The position numbers were made by a program, and so were the translations under genes. The notes beneath the pieces are model-generated. The model did no database searches. It worked only from the letters and a program-made list of their open reading frames with translations, and was not told the DNA's origin. DNA of 64,000 nucleotides from Bacteroidales bacterium UBA4772 (GTDB lineage Bacteria > Bacteroidota > Bacteroidia > Bacteroidales > VadinHA17), in contig DHHM01000022.1 of the NCBI GenBank assembly GCA_002403305.1, forward strand, positions 152,340 to 216,339. Direction: 5' to 3'. This document shows positions 61,703 to 64,000 of this stretch, in pieces (position 1 is the first letter of the stretch; each line of letters starts with the position of its first letter).

Positions 61703-63055
61703 TCAGGAGAAGAGCAGCCTGACGAGTCCTTCCACCTTGTACACCTTTGATATCTCCAGTCCGGGCTGTTCCCTGATGCTTTTATGATATCCGGAGATCA
61801 CTATCTGTTCAAAACCCATGCGTGAGGCTTCCATTATTCGTTGTTCTATCCGTGCCACCGGCCTTATCTCGCCTGAGAGTCCTACCTCTCCTGCGAATGC
61901 CGTCTGCTGCCCGACGGGTGCGTCGAGGTTGGAGGAGAGCACCGAGCTCACGACGGCCAGGTCTATGGCAGGGTCGCTCACCTTCAGTCCGCCGGCAATG
62001 TTCAGGAAGACATCCTTAACGGCGAGTCTGAAACCGGCTCTCTTCTCGAGCACGGCCAGAAGCATATTCAGCCTGCGTGTGTCAAAGCCGGTGGTGCTTC
62101 TCTGCGGAGTGCCGTAGACGGCGCTGCTGACCAGCGCCTGTGTCTCTATCATGAATGGCCTGAGTCCGTCGACGGTGGCGGCGATGGAGACGCCGCTGGC
62201 AGGATCGCGGTCGCGGCGTATGAACAGCTCCGAGGGGTCTGTCACCTCGCGCAGGCCCCCGGAGCCCATCTCGAAGATGCCTATCTCGGCGGTGGAGCCG
62301 AAGCGGTTCTTGACGGGCCGCAGTATACGGAAGAGGTAGTTGCCGTCACCCTCGAACTGCAGTACCACGTCAACGATATGCTCAAGCACCTTGGGTCCGG
62401 CCAGGGAGCCGTCCTTGGTGATGTGCCCTATCAGTATCACCGGTACGCCTGACTCCTTGGCATATCGCAGCAGCATGGCGGCGCACTCCCGCACCTGTGA
62501 CACTGACCCTGCCGATGATTCAAGCACGGAGGAGCTGAGGGTCTGTATCGAGTCTATTATCAGCAGCTCAGGCTTGATGGCGCCTGCCTGTACTATCACG
62601 CTCTCCAGCTCCGTCTCATTGTAGATAAAGCAGGCATCGTTTTTGCCCTCCAGTCTCCTGGCACGGAGCTTGACCTGTCCTTCGCTCTCCTCGCCGGAGA
62701 CATAGAGTACTCTTCTTCCTTCGGTTGCCAGTGCTATCTGCAGTGCGAGAGTCGACTTGCCTATGCCGGGCTCGCCACCCATGAGTATCAGTGATCCCCT
62801 GACCATCCCCCCTCCCAGGATGCGGTCTGTCTCACCTATACCCGAGGTTATGCGGTCACTGTCGTTCACCTCTATGCCTGACAGCAGCTCGGGCTTACGA
62901 CGCGGTGTGTCCCTGGCTGCGCCGGGGCTGGGAGATAGGGTTATCAGCTCTTCACGGTAGGTGTTCCACTCCTTGCATACGGGGCAGTGGCCTATCCATT
63001 TGGGTGACTCGGCGCCACAGTTCTGGCACACGTAGACAGATTTGTTTTTTGCCAT
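61703..63055 (-). CDS. radA: DNA repair protein RadA (Sms)
   Basis: 450 residues. An N-terminal zinc finger (Cys10, Cys13, Cys24, Cys27), a RecA-like ATPase with G-E-P-G-I-G-K-S-T (Lys100) and the RadA-specific K-N-R-F-G motif, then a Lon-protease-like C-terminal domain. It drives branch migration in recombination. Its TAAATTTG promoter element lies in the 46-nt gap to the upstream gene. Confidence 0.96.
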   Translation of the reverse strand: MAKNKSVYVCQNCGAESPKWIGHCPVCKEWNTYREELITLSPSPGAARDTPRRKPELLSGIEVNDSDRITSGIGETDRILGGGMVRGSLILMGGEPGIGKSTLALQIALATEGRRVLYVSGEESEGQVKLRARRLEGKNDACFIYNETELESVIVQAGAIKPELLIIDSIQTLSSSVLESSAGSVSQVRECAAMLLRYAKESGVPVILIGHITKDGSLAGPKVLEHIVDVVLQFEGDGNYLFRILRPVKNRFGSTAEIGIFEMGSGGLREVTDPSELFIRRDRDPASGVSIAATVDGLRPFMIETQALVSSAVYGTPQRSTTGFDTRRLNMLLAVLEKRAGFRLAVKDVFLNIAGGLKVSDPAIDLAVVSSVLSSNLDAPVGQQTAFAGEVGLSGEIRPVARIEQRIMEASRMGFEQIVISGYHKSIREQPGLEISKVYKVEGLVRLLFS

Positions 63056-63079
63056 CGGGGAAGAGGATTATGCAACAGG

Positions 63080-63087
63080 CAAATTTA
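63080..63087 (-). promoter_or_regulatory. Promoter -7 element (TAAATTTG) of radA
   Basis: Exact TAnnTTTG match 24 nt before the radA ATG, inside the 46-nt gap after the flippase-fold gene, so radA can be expressed separately. Confidence 0.5.
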
Positions 63088-63101
63088 CTAAAAGCAACGG
63101 A

Positions 63102-64000
63102 TCAGTTTGCCTTGTCTATGACTGTTGAGGGCAAAATCTTTCCTCCTCTTTTTCCGAAGAGGGCAAAGAAGGAAATTGCTCCCAGGAGGGCGATGAATAC
63201 AAGCTGCGACTCATGTGACAGAGTGGCAAAGGCCAGCCCTTCATGCAGCGGGATGCCGTAGGCAACAAGAAGGCCTCTGGAGACTATCCAGTGAAAAGCT
63301 CCCAGGCCGCTCTGCACGGGAGCAGCCATGCCGAAGCTGCCAACGACAAGCACGAACAGAGCGCCATCCAGCCCCAGCGCAGCGGTGGAATCGAGGCACA
63401 GAAGGGGGAAGTATGTCATCAGCAGGTACACGACCCACAAAAGGATAGTGTAAAGAATGAATTCCCACCTCTTCCTGAGTTTTGCTATCGACTTCAGCCC
63501 GTCAATGATGCCGTCGGCAAACTGATACAGCTTTTTGAAAATGGGCTTGTCAGAGAGCTTCTTCCTCAGTGTAATGTAGAGGACGACCACCAGTATTATG
63601 GATGCAAGGAGGAGCACCAGAACCAGGGTAACGGAAATGGCAGAGGATGAAAGTTTTGCGCCGAGGGGTGCAACGACGTTTTCGGAGAGGAAGCTGCCTG
63701 CGGTGGTACTGCCGGCTATCAGTGTGAGCCCCAGCAGGGCAACCACTGTAAGCACATCGACGGTTCTCTCAACCAGCATTGTTCCGACCAGCCTGTCGAA
63801 GGGTATCTTCTCGCGTTCACTCAGGGCGGCACATTTTGTCACCTCACCCAGCCGGGGGAAGATCAGGTTGGCCAGGTAACCGGTAGCGACAGCATGGTAG
63901 ACATTGATAAGCCGGCCCCTGTGGCCCAGGGGTTCAATGAGCAGGTTCCACCGGTGTGCCCTGATGAAGAAGGAGAGCAGGGTCATGGCGGCGGCAGGCA
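63102..64000 (-). CDS. YbhN/LPG-synthase-transmembrane-like protein (5' truncated by window edge)
   Basis: At least 299 residues; the frame continues to the edge without a stop, and families of this kind have an N-terminal helix before R-A-x-R-W, so the real start is probably beyond 64000. The visible part holds about seven hydrophobic segments, the R-A-H-R-W-N motif near the front, and F-P-R-L-G-E-V-T-K-C, typical of UPF0104/YbhN proteins. These are inner-membrane proteins related to lysylphosphatidylglycerol synthase transmembrane domains and are of uncertain role. Confidence 0.82.
   Translation of the reverse strand, partial: PAAAMTLLSFFIRAHRWNLLIEPLGHRGRLINVYHAVATGYLANLIFPRLGEVTKCAALSEREKIPFDRLVGTMLVERTVDVLTVVALLGLTLIAGSTTAGSFLSENVVAPLGAKLSSSAISVTLVLVLLLASIILVVVLYITLRKKLSDKPIFKKLYQFADGIIDGLKSIAKLRKRWEFILYTILLWVVYLLMTYFPLLCLDSTAALGLDGALFVLVVGSFGMAAPVQSGLGAFHWIVSRGLLVAYGIPLHEGLAFATLSHESQLVFIALLGAISFFALFGKRGGKILPSTVIDKAN

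Overview
The window comes from a member of the Bacteroidota, most likely the Bacteroidales. It carries a complete type IX secretion (T9SS) core, porP-gldK-gldL-gldM-gldN, two secreted proteins with the two different T9SS C-terminal sorting domains, a DUF4296 lipoprotein, a DUF5723 protein, and many starts preceded by TAnnTTTG, the -7 element of the Bacteroidota primary sigma factor. The DNA is fairly GC-rich for this phylum. No transposase, integrase, rRNA, tRNA or CRISPR array was seen.

Layout. 1-4085: the 3' end of a PKD/type-B-CTD surface protein, a 60-residue peptide gene, and a beta-helix protein with a type-A CTD. 4300-7553: an ABC exporter overlapping a nucleotidyltransferase-family gene. 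7554-7919: a structured intergenic stretch with a strong terminator. 7920-13407: cysS, ispG and rnr. 13547-15377: a PqqD-like protein and an unusual fusion of an HPr-kinase-like domain with a signal-peptidase-like domain. 15408-18920: a SWIM/SNF2 helicase. 19100-25335: a methionine/SAM block, metH-metF facing metK, with a SAM-II-like riboswitch in front of metK. 25341-27214: a gldA-like ATPase flanked by heptamer arrays, then a tandem universal stress protein. 27412-31013: asnS, rpoN and a PAP2-like membrane protein. 30990-37226: leftward genes, including the likely operon rbfA-methyltransferase-lolE-like-DUF4296-amidohydrolase. 37435-48356: trpS, a GNAT-like protein, a TonB receptor, a beta-propeller protein, DUF5723 and mlaEF. 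48458-49552: manC. 49719-59170: gldN, gldM, gldL, gldK, porP, an arginase-like gene and topA, all leftward. 59283-64000: PBP1A, radA and a YbhN-like flippase-fold protein cut by the window edge.

The most interesting content is a split cassette that looks like a RiPP-type peptide maturation system. It has a PqqD-like recognition protein, an HPr-kinase-like domain fused to a Ser-His signal-peptidase-like protease, a nucleotidyltransferase-family protein, an ABC exporter, and a 60-residue peptide with a leader-like N-terminus and a C-terminal serine. Kinase and nucleotidyltransferase homologues of this kind accompany some lasso peptide precursors (paeninodin), but no lasso cyclase is present here. 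The two operon halves share a 17-bp promoter-like element (15 of 17 positions identical), each exactly 17 nt before its ATG, which suggests one regulon although housekeeping genes separate them.

A second theme is local tandem duplication. Repeats of 20 to 91 bp lie across the 3' ends and stop codons of cysS, metF, rpoN and trpS, and in frame inside three of the cassette genes. All functional calls rest on reading motifs in the sequence; no database search was possible.
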